DNA of 64,000 nt from Parelaphostrongylus tenuis (taxonomy: Eukaryota; Nematoda; Chromadorea; Rhabditida; Metastrongylidae): positions 23,664 through 87,663 of the forward strand of contig JAHQIW010000954.1 in NCBI GenBank assembly GCA_019055375.1, given 5' to 3'. Both the position numbers and the translations under genes were made by a program. Of this stretch, positions 35,379 to 45,817 are shown piece by piece; position 1 is the first letter of the stretch; each line of letters starts with the position of its first letter. The notes below the pieces were generated by a model, which was not told the origin of the DNA, did no database searches, and saw only the letters and a program-made list of their open reading frames with translations.

Positions 35379-35489
35379 ATAAAAAACCACGTGACATGTT
35401 GGCTCAACAATATTATCAGATATATTGTATCTTGTGCGTGGTCTCAAAAGAACACTCGCAACAAAAAATCAGTACTTCTGAGTGTCTCG

Positions 35490-35920
35490 TAGATTAACAT
35501 CTAATTATTAGTTTTATCTTGTCAATTTCTTCGAGTCTGTTAAGTGCTTGCTCATAAGTTCTCATAAAAAAAGTTTGGTAGTCAGGAGATAGCATGAGGA
35601 GTTCGCTATTCCTTTCTACGCTACGGCGACTGTACATTTTCTGTCGTTGCTCTCACTTTCTTTAAGCCAGACATGTCGCAGATGATGGTAAAGCCAACTT
35701 TATACGTTTTTTTTGAGATAAGATTTTGTAGTGGAGTTCCAAAGTTTGAAAGAGTTTCCGAAAAAATGACTGCTGATGATGAAACGAAATTGCTCGAGAA
35801 ACCGCCATTTCAAAATCGATTTGGAAAAAATAAATCAGCAGAAGTCGATTGTTAGTAATACGTCACTGGAAAGCTTTAACTTTGGCATTACTAATCAATC
35901 ACATAGTTTCTGTTGATTAA
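35490..35920. other. No recognisable gene
   Basis: A 60-codon frame at 35673-35855 has no splice support. Confidence 0.4.
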
Positions 35921-35924
35921 GCAG

Positions 35925-36290
35925 AAACACGAAGTTGATAGTAAAAAAGAAAATATTCGGCCAACGTTTTTTCGCTTTATTCAGAGCCGATTAATCCGAG
36001 TCGATGCTTCATAATCTTCTATCCTTTTTGTGGTCTTCGCCTTGGTTTCGTTGAAATCGGATTCAGATCCTTTTCTTTGAAAAAAAAAACATTATCACCG
36101 TGCAGTCATCCTCATCAACAACCGTCCTGTTAGAAGTGACATTGCCGAGTGAGGTAAGTGAGGCTTCCATTTGAGCGATGCTCCTCCGAAGAGCATCGGA
36201 ATTCAACGAAACGAAGATAAAGACCGCAACGAGGACCATTGACGCGGATCAATCAGCTGTAAAGAAGACAAGACCTAGGAACCACAAGCT
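35925..36290. repeat. Possible fold-back of the GAATAAA-tail repeat
   Basis: The minus strand at 35955-36000 reads CGGATTAATCGGCTCTGAA, then AACGTTGGCCGAATATTTTC. A plus-strand half-site GCGGATCAATCAGCTG, then AAGAAGACAAGACC, lies at 36245-36275. The two may be arms of an inverted pair like that at 39.82-40.09 kb. Confidence 0.4.
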
Positions 36291-36351
36291 AAATATAGAA
36301 GTTTTTTTCTCAATTCATACCCGCGTTTTCGCTTAATCAGCAAGGATATTC

Positions 36352-36428
36352 GATATATATGTATATATACATATATATAGATGATACATATATATGTATA
36401 TATATATGTATATACATATATATATATC
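36352..36428. repeat. (TA)n / TATG microsatellite
   Basis: Palindromic TATATG/CATATA repeats over about 75 bp. Confidence 0.95.
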
Positions 36429-36429
36429 A

Positions 36430-36945
36430 CATCCTATCTTTTATAGATTAATCTTATCTTGTGATTTTATCGATAGTTGCTACTAAATGACGTACTTCAC
36501 TTCTTGTACAAGCTTCATTCAGAGAAAATAATAATTCATCAAATCTTTCAAATGGCATTTTTCATATCTGAAATGGCTCTTCGTGAGCAATACATCAACA
36601 TACTTTCGATTCTTTCACATTCTTTCACAGTACCATTTCCTTCTGTAAGCAAAGTAATGCAGAAAGTAAAAGTGGTGAGTAGTAAGCATATAGAAAATGA
36701 CAATGTTTTCTGCCTTAATTTTAAAACATGGATACGACAAGATTCAGGGCGAGATGAGGGAAATACCAATTAGCTCTCAATGGTGCCACCTCTGACCAAC
36801 TCTAATCGAGGACTGTAGGTGGCGGAAAAGGAGAACTACGAGAATCTTAAGATTCTGAGACTGTTGCTCTCGTGGCTGCCGTAGCTCTCCAAATTTTGAT
36901 GGAATTGTGACGATGTGACTAATGGTGTGCTTATTGAAAAGTCGT
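36430..36945. other. No confident gene
   Basis: A plus-strand frame (36477-36773) contains FFISEMALREQYINILS and is followed by a possible donor (GTG|GTGAGT near 36673), but I found no clear acceptor. Confidence 0.3.
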
Positions 36946-36949
36946 ATGC

Positions 36950-37085
36950 ATTCGAATTGCGCACAACGAGCTTCGCATTTCTTTTTCTCGCGTTCTTCGT
37001 CTGCCGGCATGCCCTCGTCGATTGCCGTCGGAGCTCGAGGTGTCGGCCAACTGCCGGCTGGCCTATTGGGATTCACGGCCAACAA
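36950..37085 (-). CDS. Candidate exon, unknown protein
   Basis: A GC-rich minus-strand frame, downstream of possible acceptors (CCCAATAG, CCGGCAG), encodes a proline-rich then charged stretch: RPAGSWPTPRAPTAIDEG, MPADEEREKKKCEARC, AQFECIRLF. Composition contrasts strongly with surrounding AT-rich DNA. The frame stays open to 36777, but the later part is AT-rich and probably intronic. No start codon or partner exon is identified, and the family is not recognised. Confidence 0.35.
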
Positions 37086-37309
37086 TCAGTGTTATTTGTG
37101 TTGTTGGTTCGTTTCGCTTTATTACGCTTATCTACGGTCAGTGTGACTTTTCATCTACTTGTTTATGGCTTCGAGTCATCCTTCTAGCTATTTCCTTGTA
37201 TAAGCAAAACTAGATCAATCTGAATTCTTAATAGCTAATGTTATTACAAGTAGTAAAAATCCAAAGATCATAGCTTGTTTCTTCAATTCATCATCACCGC
37301 TAAGACACG

Positions 37310-37399
37310 ATCAAAGTCATAAAGAAAATCCACTCCTCTATGGACTCAGCATATGTGAGGCACTCGAGGGATCCAGTTCTAGCAAAATACTTCCAACAG
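37310..37399 (+). CDS. Candidate exon, unknown protein
   Basis: An open frame (IKVIKKIHSSMDSAYVRHS, RDPVLAKYFQQ) ends exactly at CAG|GTGACT, a usable splice donor. The start is unclear; CTAAG near 37301 could be an acceptor. The family is not recognised. Confidence 0.28.
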
Positions 37400-37404
37400 G
37401 TGAC

Positions 37405-38688
37405 TTTTCATGATTATTCGAAAGTGAAGGAAGTGATCAAACGAAAATCTTTGAATCTCTTTTATACTAATATGCCTGATATTGACTACACAAAAAAGTA
37501 TCGCAGTTACCATATTTTCCAAATTCTGAAAAGAATTGCTCTTTTATCCTTTCGAAATGATTGCAAAGTTTCCTTGATTGGAAAATCTTCGTAGGTTTTG
37601 CCTAAATTCAATTCTTCGCCATATGATTTGAAATTAGCGTTTCCTACATCTTTTGTATTGTTACATAACGCAATTTCACATGTACCACATTACGCGAATC
37701 TCAACACTTCTTACATTCAACTTGCTTGTACTCATTATAGAGGAAAGTTTTGAATTTTGCATGTGAGTTGAACTGCTAATCGAGGATTTTTGTTTTGCTG
37801 GCGAAAGCCATTGAATATTGATCAAGTCAAGCTTTCCCAGAATTCCAAGTTCGTGCTATGGGGTGTTTCCACATAGAGGGATATGCTCGCACCACACAAG
37901 TTTAGTACCAAAATATTTGACCACAGGAGTGGTGAGACGCTTGGATAGCCATACGCATGGTATTACCAAAGCTTGGGAGCGGGTGTTGAGCCGTGATCGC
38001 AATGAAGAACGTCACTAACATAACGCTACCCACTCCCTGCAGTCGTGTAATAGCTGTGCGTGACTTGAGGTGTTCATTTTCCCTTTAATAATAGAAATAT
38101 TCTGCAATCTTCGCTTTGCTAACGATATGGTTATTACAAGACCATGAATCAGTCAGATAGGGCGAATATGAATATTGGCTAACGTCGGTAGCGTTCGTGG
38201 AAAGATGAACCGTTTAGGTCACAAAAAATGATGTTCACGTGGAAATTTTCGGTATTCATTCAGACTAAACGGAGTGAATACGACCATGGGTGAAGAGTGA
38301 ACAAGATAGATGACAAAACTACGCAGCTATACAAGACAAAGTAGTCGACAGAAAACTTTTATGGACATCGAGGTTGTGTGATGAACACAATTGTTAATTC
38401 TCTGTACCCACTTTTTTGACGTTGCAATTTTCCGGTTCACCACATATGCTTCAGAAATCTGGTTAATACGTAAGTGGCATGAAGGAATACGTAGAACTGC
38501 CGAGCGCGCAGTAAAATAGTGGTGACAATAGCGCACATCACGCCTTTGTGAGAGATAATCTCGAAATTCCCATCGACACGGGCTATCAACGATCAGAGAT
38601 ATTGCTTTTTACATTAAGGCGTCGGAAGACTAGTACATAATAGTGTCCACTACAATTATTTAATGTTCTTGGGAATATGACCTTTATT
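37405..38688. other. No recognisable gene
   Basis: No supported exon or repeat. Confidence 0.4.
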
Positions 38689-38689
38689 A

Positions 38690-39835
38690 CCTACATCACC
38701 TGCTATCCTGTTGATTGTCGAGTGACTTGAGCGGTGCACTATATTGCGCATTTTTCCTTCGAGTAGAAGATTAATGGACCAGGTTCTTATCAATCGAGGG
38801 ACTCACCGAGCATCCTATCCTCAATCTATAGTTCCTGTGGAAAAATTTCGATTGTTGAATAGGTGGTCTTCTTGCGTTGTATTTGAAAACTCGATAACTC
38901 CGGTAGCTAACGGTGTCTGTATATAGGTTGTATTCAAGCGCATTGCGTGATCGTCCCACCTGGTTTCCGACACCTTTAATGACCGCTCTGATTTTCGATC
39001 TCTGATAATAGATGGGGCCTAAGATCTCCTCTTTCACATCCATGATACGGTTTAGTAACAGCATCGACCTCTCGACTGCATAATTTCAATAACGGTGAGT
39101 GGTCTTTTATTCTGTTCATTATGAAGGAACCAGGTTTCTGGTGCATACGATGGAACATAAAGAATCGCTGGGATGACAAAGCGGGCGCGTAGACAAACGT
39201 TTGTTGCTTTCTTAAAAACACCTTTAAAGCTTTCGAAAGCTCTCTTACCGTTCGCTTCCTCCAGCTCAACTCTATAGGTACTGGATCGCATTCTGGTAAA
39301 CCCATCGCTCCATTTCGTGACCTTGATAGACGTGGCACCACCATTCGGAGATATTCATTCCGCTGAACGCGAATGGTCCACTCAAAACCAGTCTGTTTCT
39401 CATGAACATCGCTTTTGTGAGATTTAGTCGAAGACCAATCTTTCCGCAAGCTTTGTCAAAGACTGTCTTTATTTGTTCCGTGTGGTTAATTATTGGTCTC
39501 GTAAGAACGATTTCATCGACGAAGTAAAAAAAGTTCAATTTTCGGCCATTAATTTCTGCTCACATTTTCTTACATTTCACTTTTCGCATGACGTTCTGGA
39601 GAGTATCAGTGGAAAGTTTTGGCGAAATGCTGTCGCCTTGTCAAACCTCTCTGTTTACGTCGATGGTAATTCCGTTCTAGGATGGGTTGGTTGAAAGATT
39701 AGCTTAGAACTCACGAAGAATTTGAATACAGTGAACAGAGCGCCTTGGTCCGAGAGCTGTTACGACTGCACCTGCCTTAACTCTATAGAAGGCTCCATTT
39801 AAATTGAAGAATGAGAGATAAAGTAATCTCTTATC
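38690..39835 (-). mobile_element. RTE retrotransposon, 5'-truncated and decayed
   Basis: Read on the minus strand through frameshifts: YRVKAGAVVTAL, QGDSISPKLSTDTLQNVMRK, FYFVDEIVLTRP (second catalytic Asp replaced by Glu), GKIGLRLNLTKAMFMRN, ANGKRAFESFKGVFKK, QRSKIRAVIKG. The 3' terminus at about 38695 (plus strand ACATCACCTGCTATCCTG) matches the 21.9 and 25.95 kb ends. The 5' break lies near 39.83 kb, abutting the next inverted repeat. Confidence 0.88.
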
Positions 39836-40090
39836 GGCTAAGGGTCGAACGTCTTTTCTTCAGAAACGATTGATCCGAGCTAATATTTCTAGTTTTCTTT
39901 ACTTTTCAGTATTTATCTGAGCAGTTCTCCCATAAGCAAGATTCGACTTGACACGTTTACGAGGATTTACCGCGATTACGAACGACTATGAACCATTAGC
40001 TCAGATTAATCAGCTTCGAAGATGACAAAGGCTTCGAAACATTGACCGAATAAACTTTGTCATCAGTCTCGTGTAAGCTGGGAAATCTTT
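39820..40090. repeat. Inverted pair of the GAATAAA-tail repeat
   Basis: Left arm (minus) reads GGATCAATCGTTTCTGAAG, then TTAGCCGATAAGAG. Right arm (plus, 40008-40075) reads CAGATTAATCAGCTTCGAAG, then CTTCGAAACATTGACCGAA and TAAACTTTGTCATC. The spacer is about 110 bp. The structure is palindromic, like several ribozyme loci in this window. Confidence 0.6.
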
Positions 40091-40149
40091 GAGGACTACA
40101 TCGCGTCTTTACCTTAGCAATCTATCTGTTTTGTTTGATGTTCACTTTG

Positions 40150-40230
40150 GGTAGGCTGCTGTAGTCGAGTGGCTAGTGATGCTCGACGTGGCTCGACGCG
40201 GAATTGATCTCAAGACCTCTCAACAGTCTC
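40150..40230 (+). repeat. tRNA-like SINE head
   Basis: GCTGTAGTCGAGTGGCTAG with GATGCTCG resembles the 32.55 kb head. The matching tail may be at 41.07 kb (TACTGGGACCCGTACAG), implying a later insertion of about 0.8 kb. Tentative. Confidence 0.35.
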
Positions 40231-40231
40231 C

Positions 40232-41040
40232 GCTAATCTACTACGTTGAGTAAAAAGGGAATTTTTGCATGTTCCACTCTTGATATCACACATGCACTAA
40301 AATATCAAAGAGTGTATTGCAGAACATGGTGTATCAAGAATATACATCAAACTTCAAAACTTTTTCAAATAAGAAAAATTTTTTAGTCAAATAACGAAAA
40401 TCGCTCACCTCTTGCGTCGCTTTACGCACAACCATTTCAACTGCCGTCTCAAAAGTCCGCGATTTTCTTCAGTTAAATGGGAAACGTTTTCCCGTTTCGG
40501 AGAGACTTCTAGATTTTTTGACGTTCTGATATTCTAGGACTTACTTTACAAGCTCATGTACTCTAGGCGCACATATAACTTTTATATGCAAAGAGAACCC
40601 CAAGAGTATAGCGTAATCCTTCTTTTGTTCCTACAGAACTATGAAAACCTATTCAAGGACTGAATTCTGTTCCTGAAATCTCGTTTTTTTTTTCTAAGCT
40701 ATCGAACGAATACTCAAAGTCTAATGAAATGCCGAGCACAAATGCCAGTCATGGAATCACTGCTTGTCGAACATGAAACGTCATATCAATAGCTCTGATT
40801 GATATATCGCGCTAAGATAAAATAAGTACAAAACGAATCCAAAAACGAAAGGTCTATACTTTGAAGAACAGCTATTGTTGTTTTTGTTGTAAATTTGCGC
40901 ATGAGAGCGAAAATTTCGAAAATTTCCAGAACTTCTAGCTCAACCCCAAATATGACAAACGCCCACGACACGCCCTAGCATGGCTGTTCTCGCGTATACA
41001 AGGAGATATGTTCAACCCACTATTCTAGTGAAAGAGATAA
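40232..41040. other. No recognisable gene
   Basis: No supported feature. Confidence 0.4.
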
Positions 41041-41059
41041 AATCTTCACGCAAAGGAAG

Positions 41060-41145
41060 AGGCAAATTGAATTTAAGAAGTACTGGGACCCGTACAGTCG
41101 AACAAACTGATACGGGTCAGACAAAGTGGATGAAGTGAAGTGATG
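41060..41145 (+). repeat. SINE family 3 tail fragment
   Basis: TTAAGAAGTACTGGGACCCG, then GATACGGGTCAGACAAAG, as at 7.83, 32.73 and 53.93 kb. Confidence 0.4.
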
Positions 41146-41149
41146 CTTG

Positions 41150-43118
41150 ATTTGAGCTATTCGTAGAGAGTGAAAGTATATTACAACAGTATTTCACACA
41201 AATTCACGCATGAACCTAGACGTGACCAACAATGGCGGCGGAGTTCGCGAAGAATTTGACGTGGAACCAACTGCTCATGCTTGCGTGTTATATCGATACC
41301 TTCCAAATTTCGTTGTGAAGAAGAGGTCTCTAATTGTCTTCGAGACTATTGCCATCGATGATGACTATTTCACGCCGTTTTCTTAATCACATTCAAGTCA
41401 TCAACGATACTGTGAATGACTTGAGGTTTAAGTGAAACAAACGGTTATAGAGAACATCAGACATATGAGGCCAAAGCATGGAAAATGGAAGCAGCACAAA
41501 TTTATTGACACGAAGAATTCGCCTTCACGAAATATGCTGTCTTTTTTTCGACAAAAACGATTTCTTAGTCAGCCTCATTCTGGCAAGCAACTCGCGAAAA
41601 ATGAATTCTCTATAACCGTCATCTTTTTAGGAAGCAACTGAGTGAACAACAAGCTTTTTAGTACCTTATAAAACTGAACGTGCATAAAAAGCTGTCATGA
41701 CTTGTTTGTGTTCGTCAACTTAGTGAAATCGATTTAGAATTTGAGGTTTAGTCCACACAAGTGATCGTATGGACAGTTTAGCGTCCATGTCATCCGAACT
41801 GTGCACAGATAGTACACTCGGACTTCCAATATTGGCGCTATGAGGCCACTTTTGAGCCCTTGAGCCCTCAAAGCCCTTTTTATGCCCTCTCATCATTTTG
41901 TGGACTGAGTTAAAAAAACCATGATATCAATAAATAAGATCGCTGAGTCTTTACTGTGTGCTAATTCCTTAGTAATAGCAATTTCAATGCCAATTTCGAC
42001 CCAGCCCCAGTGATACGATTTGAATCCCAGTTAGACCCACGAGACTGGTTTGGACTGCGAATGTGTAAATCAGTACACTCCATTCCTCTTCGTGTTCAAG
42101 CAGCTACTGGAGACATGTAATTTCAATAGATACACTAGGAGTTGTAATATCAACGCGAAGCGGATTCTGTTGAACGACAACCCTCGACCACCTCCACTTT
42201 TCACGGCAGTAAAGGTGAAAGAATCCGTAACTTCCTTATCTGACATACTCGTCTTTTTTCCTGTCGATTACTGCTATTTCTTTTCAAGCACATGACGAGT
42301 GGATCGAGTATCAAGGGCGAATCTTGCTCTATTGAACCGATTTCAAAACAATGTAAAGCTTGGTTTTATTAGCGAGTGACGAACTCTGTGTATTTCATTA
42401 TAGAATATCTGTGCTATATTAGCCTGAAAAAAGTTCATAAACCCATACAAATATCGAAGGGTTCGTTCATTAAACGACTGATTCTAATGCTCATTTTTTT
42501 CATACCCTTCAAAAGTTCACCTCATCAAATTTTTTTTTCAGAAAAAAGCCATTATAACTGATCTACTCAATGGTTTTTCGTGCAAATTAAAATTATTACC
42601 GAGTTGCAAAATATTGATATGCTTGAATAGAGTACTTTTGATTTCCACACTTGTCGGATTGTTCACCTTGTTGTGTTTTGGCCAACAGATCATCTGTTGA
42701 AATACTCATGAAATCACTTGAGCTCTATAGACAGGCAAATTGCTGGGCAGTCTTTCCATTAATCTCGACATTGATGAATGATTTATTGTTATATTCTATA
42801 ATATCTTCTGCCGTTGTTCATAAACAGCACATCTACCAGCAGGGATTCTTTTTTTACCTAAATCCCTTTTTTCTCTCAAACTAAAATTACAAACGTCACC
42901 TTGTTCTCAGGCGGTACCCATTGTTTGTCAACTTTTTTGTTCGCAGTCATTACTTACCTTTTGAGCTAGCATTTTCTGTTTTCATACGTATTTTGGTTTA
43001 TTTCAATTCAGCTGTTTTCATCTCTTGATCACGCCGTGACTTTCTTGTCAACCCCGAATATATGTGGTGGAGATTTTCATCTAATGCTATCAGCCTTGAA
43101 TTTTTTCACTATAAAATC
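41150..43118. other. No recognisable gene
   Basis: Frames at 42050-42884 were inspected. None has a splice-bounded, protein-like block. Confidence 0.4.
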
Positions 43119-43124
43119 GCAGGA

Positions 43125-43405
43125 GAGCGCGTGTGGCGCAGTGGTTAAAGGTGCTCTGCACACACATGGTAGATGGCTCGGTCCCGCGCTGAAGGCTCGC
43201 AAAGCCATTTACTTTTCCCGGTTTGGTGAATTAGTACCACACTTGTCTGGGAGGATAAGTAACAATGACCTGACGCATCCTTAGGCCACCGCGAAATATT
43301 GTAAAGATCAGAAATGCATTCAATCACCTCAAACGATGATAAATGAAGACGTATGGCACATCTCTCAGTGATACATCAGCGTCGAGAGCTTTATCCCCTT
43401 CAAAT
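43125..43405 (+). repeat. SINE family 1, plus strand
   Basis: Box A TGGCGCAGTGG (43134-43144) and box B-like GCTCGGTCCCGC, then TTAGTACCACACTTGTCTGG, AGAAATGCATTCAATCACC and GAGAGCTTTATCCCC. One of the best preserved copies. Confidence 0.9.
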
Positions 43406-43472
43406 TCGTAAAGCCTTTCAGTAATGATTAACTACCTAGAGATCTCCAGTGACTCGGTTAATGCTTCCTCAA

Positions 43473-43494
43473 CCTCTACAATAATTTGTAGAGG
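43473..43494. repeat. Perfect 9-bp hairpin
   Basis: CCTCTACAA, loop TAAT, TTGTAGAGG. It lies 70 bp beyond the SINE. No U-tract follows, so it is not a terminator-like element. Confidence 0.6.
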
Positions 43495-43499
43495 CTGAT

Positions 43500-43978
43500 G
43501 TCGATGTACCAAATAAGTGTTATGATTTACTCAGGTAAATCTGGTACTATTCTATTAACGCCGCATGGATGAAGAACCTGCTTAGGGGCGCAAAGTCAAA
43601 TTATTGGAGTAGTATTCCACTCAATCTCATTTTTCCCTCTTTATGCCAAATGGAATGCCACATTATTTCTTATTTCTGATGTACTGTTGCCCATTCTAAT
43701 TGAAGCGATAGTGATTGGCTTTGATAGGTAGCGGTTGTCATCTGTACAATTGTTCTGCCTCTGATTTCGAATGAGTGAAGCATTTAATGTCTCATAAAGT
43801 ATACGTTGACGTTACAGGCTAAGTGAATTTTCCAATGCTGATGTTCTACGAGCCAATAGTTCTTCTGTTTACGAAAATAGCAGTCCGACGATGACCAGGT
43901 GATGTAGCATTCAACATAAATCTATGAGGTCTACAAATATGACTCCGTCGTTTTTTCTGTAATTATAGCAAAAGTCGA
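43500..43978. other. No recognisable gene
   Basis: Possibly includes a decayed downstream part of the neighbouring mariner (minus strand), but no block is clear. Confidence 0.3.
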
Positions 43979-43979
43979 T

Positions 43980-44170
43980 TTTGCAATCAAAGGTGGTCGG
44001 TCAATGCATGAGGTTCCATCGAGATATCACTTTACGGTAGCCCATCTCATTCAGATGGCAAGCAATGTTGTTACAGCCGTATCCCAATGTGTGCCCAAAT
44101 TACTAGAACATTTTCCAATATCACAACTTTTGGGCAATAACCTGATTTGAAACAGAAGAAAAATTGAAGA
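43980..44170 (-). pseudogene. Mariner N-terminal fragment
   Basis: On the minus strand CHLNEMGYRKVISRW corresponds to the end of the mariner helix-turn-helix domain. The DNA matches the same region of the 25.7 kb copy (GGTAGCCCAT, TTTTGGGCAATAACC). Stops break the frame. Confidence 0.65.
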
Positions 44171-44198
44171 AAGCATTAATGCCAAAGAAATTATGGAT

Positions 44199-44280
44199 AA
44201 TCCAATATATGAAGCGTTAACTGAATGATTAGATATGGTATGGCGTTTTGCGTCTAAGCTTTGAGGAGGGTGAAATTACC
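44199..44280 (+). repeat. Direct repeat, left copy
   Basis: Shares ATATGAAGCGTTAACT, TTTGCGTCTAAGCT, GAGGAGGGTGAAATTA with 44687-44762. The copies are about 485 bp apart in the same orientation. Confidence 0.75.
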
Positions 44281-44503
44281 GAAATCGTCAGCTATGACAA
44301 TTAATCTCTAAGGACAGGTTACAGCCTCCTGGTAACTTAATGAAGAAGAGCTCGTAAGATAATATTGATCTATCTTACCAAGGTTTAGTAGAAGTCGGTC
44401 CTCCGAATTATTATGCGAATGATATTTTTATTGAAGCATAAGGCGTTGGAGTCGTGGTTGGTGGTGGCGTATTGTTCTACTTTGCAATGTCATTTCAACT
44501 TTT

Positions 44504-44596
44504 ATGATGGCTTTGGCTGATGTTTGTCTGTCTCGACATTTTCGTGAAATTGGAGGCAACGAAACCGAGGACTATATAATTTACGGGTTAACACAG
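44504..44596 (+). CDS. Candidate first exon, unknown protein
   Basis: An ATG-initiated frame of 31 codons (MMALADVCLSRHFREIGG, NETEDYIIYGLTQ) ends exactly at ACACAG|GTAATG, a strong donor, in phase 0. No signal peptide is visible. It lies between two direct repeats. The next strong exon downstream (48317) also starts in phase 0, so both could belong to one transcript, but this is speculative. Confidence 0.35.
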
Positions 44597-44686
44597 GTAA
44601 TGCTGTTTATCTATTTATACGGAATAGCATCATGTATTCGATGGTATAATTCTCTTTTTATAAGACACATTCAATATAATGGATCG

Positions 44687-44762
44687 AAATCCATATGAAG
44701 CGTTAACTAATACTTTGATTTGGTATGGTTTTTGCATCTAAGCTCTAAGGAGGGTGAAATTA
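44687..44762 (+). repeat. Direct repeat, right copy
   Basis: Partner of the repeat at 44199-44280, with about 15-20% mismatch by eye. Confidence 0.75.
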
Positions 44763-44764
44763 AG

Positions 44765-45768
44765 ATATATTTTATTTCAAGTGAAAATTCAAGGAAAGCT
44801 CTTCCAATTTTCGCCTTTGGTGAGTTGAATGTTGAGGTGAATGTAAAAAGAAATTGCCCATGAAAAGGTATGTGCCCAGTGTGTTCCATAGCAAAGCTAT
44901 ATAGAAGATTCACAGAATGCACGATGTGGCAAAAATATCAAGCCACGTTTCACCTACATACTAGAATACTGAGAGGATCGCTGAGTTCAAACAGTATGTA
45001 CAGAGTTTTGGATCTCTCACTTTATTGGCATATCTATGAGACCTGAGCGATACATACGTTTTTTGATATAAGAGAGAGTCTTACATTAGTATAAGAGGTG
45101 ACCTAATACAACAAGACATCTATTCGTCTCCTATCGTTTTGCATTGCACCACGAGTTCTTTTTTTTATGAATATGAATTTATGAGTCCTTTATTTGACTT
45201 ATTCGCAGTCCTAACCGTCCTCCCGCTCCAATGAGCTTTTTAAGCATGGATTTCAGGTTCGCCATTTGTTCTGTAAGGATACTTCCATGCTAAAAGGAAG
45301 GAAGCCTAGATAGGGTACTTTGTACAATAGTCATGCTCTGTAGGATGAAATGAGATTTCGTGAGCACTTGAGAAAACAATATAGTAGAGAGTTATGCTGG
45401 AGATGTCTACTTCTTGATCGATCACCGCCAATAAAAGATGTTTACTTCCATGCTTTTCAATGTTAATTTTTCTTGTCTATAAAGCTTCAGATCGGTGGTA
45501 GAGGGTATGTTCGCCAAATTTTCAGTGCGCCTCGAATGTGACAGAAACATTAGATCGAAAAGTTAGCCGCAAAAATGAGTTTTTTGCCAACTTCGTGTCA
45601 TAGACTCAAACAAAAAAAGCCTGATTGATCACATTGCCAAGTTGAAAAAATGTCGGTTCACAGAACACTATAATGTTTTCTACAACATAGAATTCCAACT
45701 GATTTCTACAGGATGGTTTGTTCGTTGAAAACAGATATTCTCAGAGAACAATAAGTGTCATCAACTAC
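44765..45768. other. No recognisable gene
   Basis: No supported feature. Confidence 0.4.
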
Positions 45769-45771
45769 CAC

Positions 45772-45815
45772 TGAGATTAACGGCTCTGAAGAAGACGAAT
45801 TAGTTTTTTTTTTCA
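45772..45815 (+). repeat. Fragment of the GGCTCTGAAGAAGAC repeat
   Basis: GAGATTAACGGCTCTGAAG then AAGACGAATTAG followed by a T-run. It matches the start of the repeats at 35.96 and 40.01 kb but lacks the GAAACGTT half. Confidence 0.5.
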
Positions 45816-45817
45816 AT

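Larger units (their letters stand above)
34800..35485. repeat. Cluster of three hammerhead-bearing repeat units
   Basis: Two minus-strand units (ribozymes at 34.90 and 35.22 kb) and one plus-strand unit (35.34 kb). Each ribozyme is followed by a shared flank: GTTGCCC, then TGTTGGCTCAA, TATCAGATATATTGTAT and GAACACTCGMAAC. The 35.22 and 35.34 kb units are divergent, back to back, with about 75 bp between cores. Confidence 0.75.

Noticed and set aside
36915..37187. Hydrophobic plus-strand frame, as a membrane protein
   Set aside because: It is the antisense of the more protein-like minus-strand candidate exon at 36950-37085.
43125..43215. Possible functional tRNA gene
   Set aside because: Box A and B are present, but the acceptor and anticodon arms do not fold, and the sequence continues into the family 1 SINE body seen in six other places.
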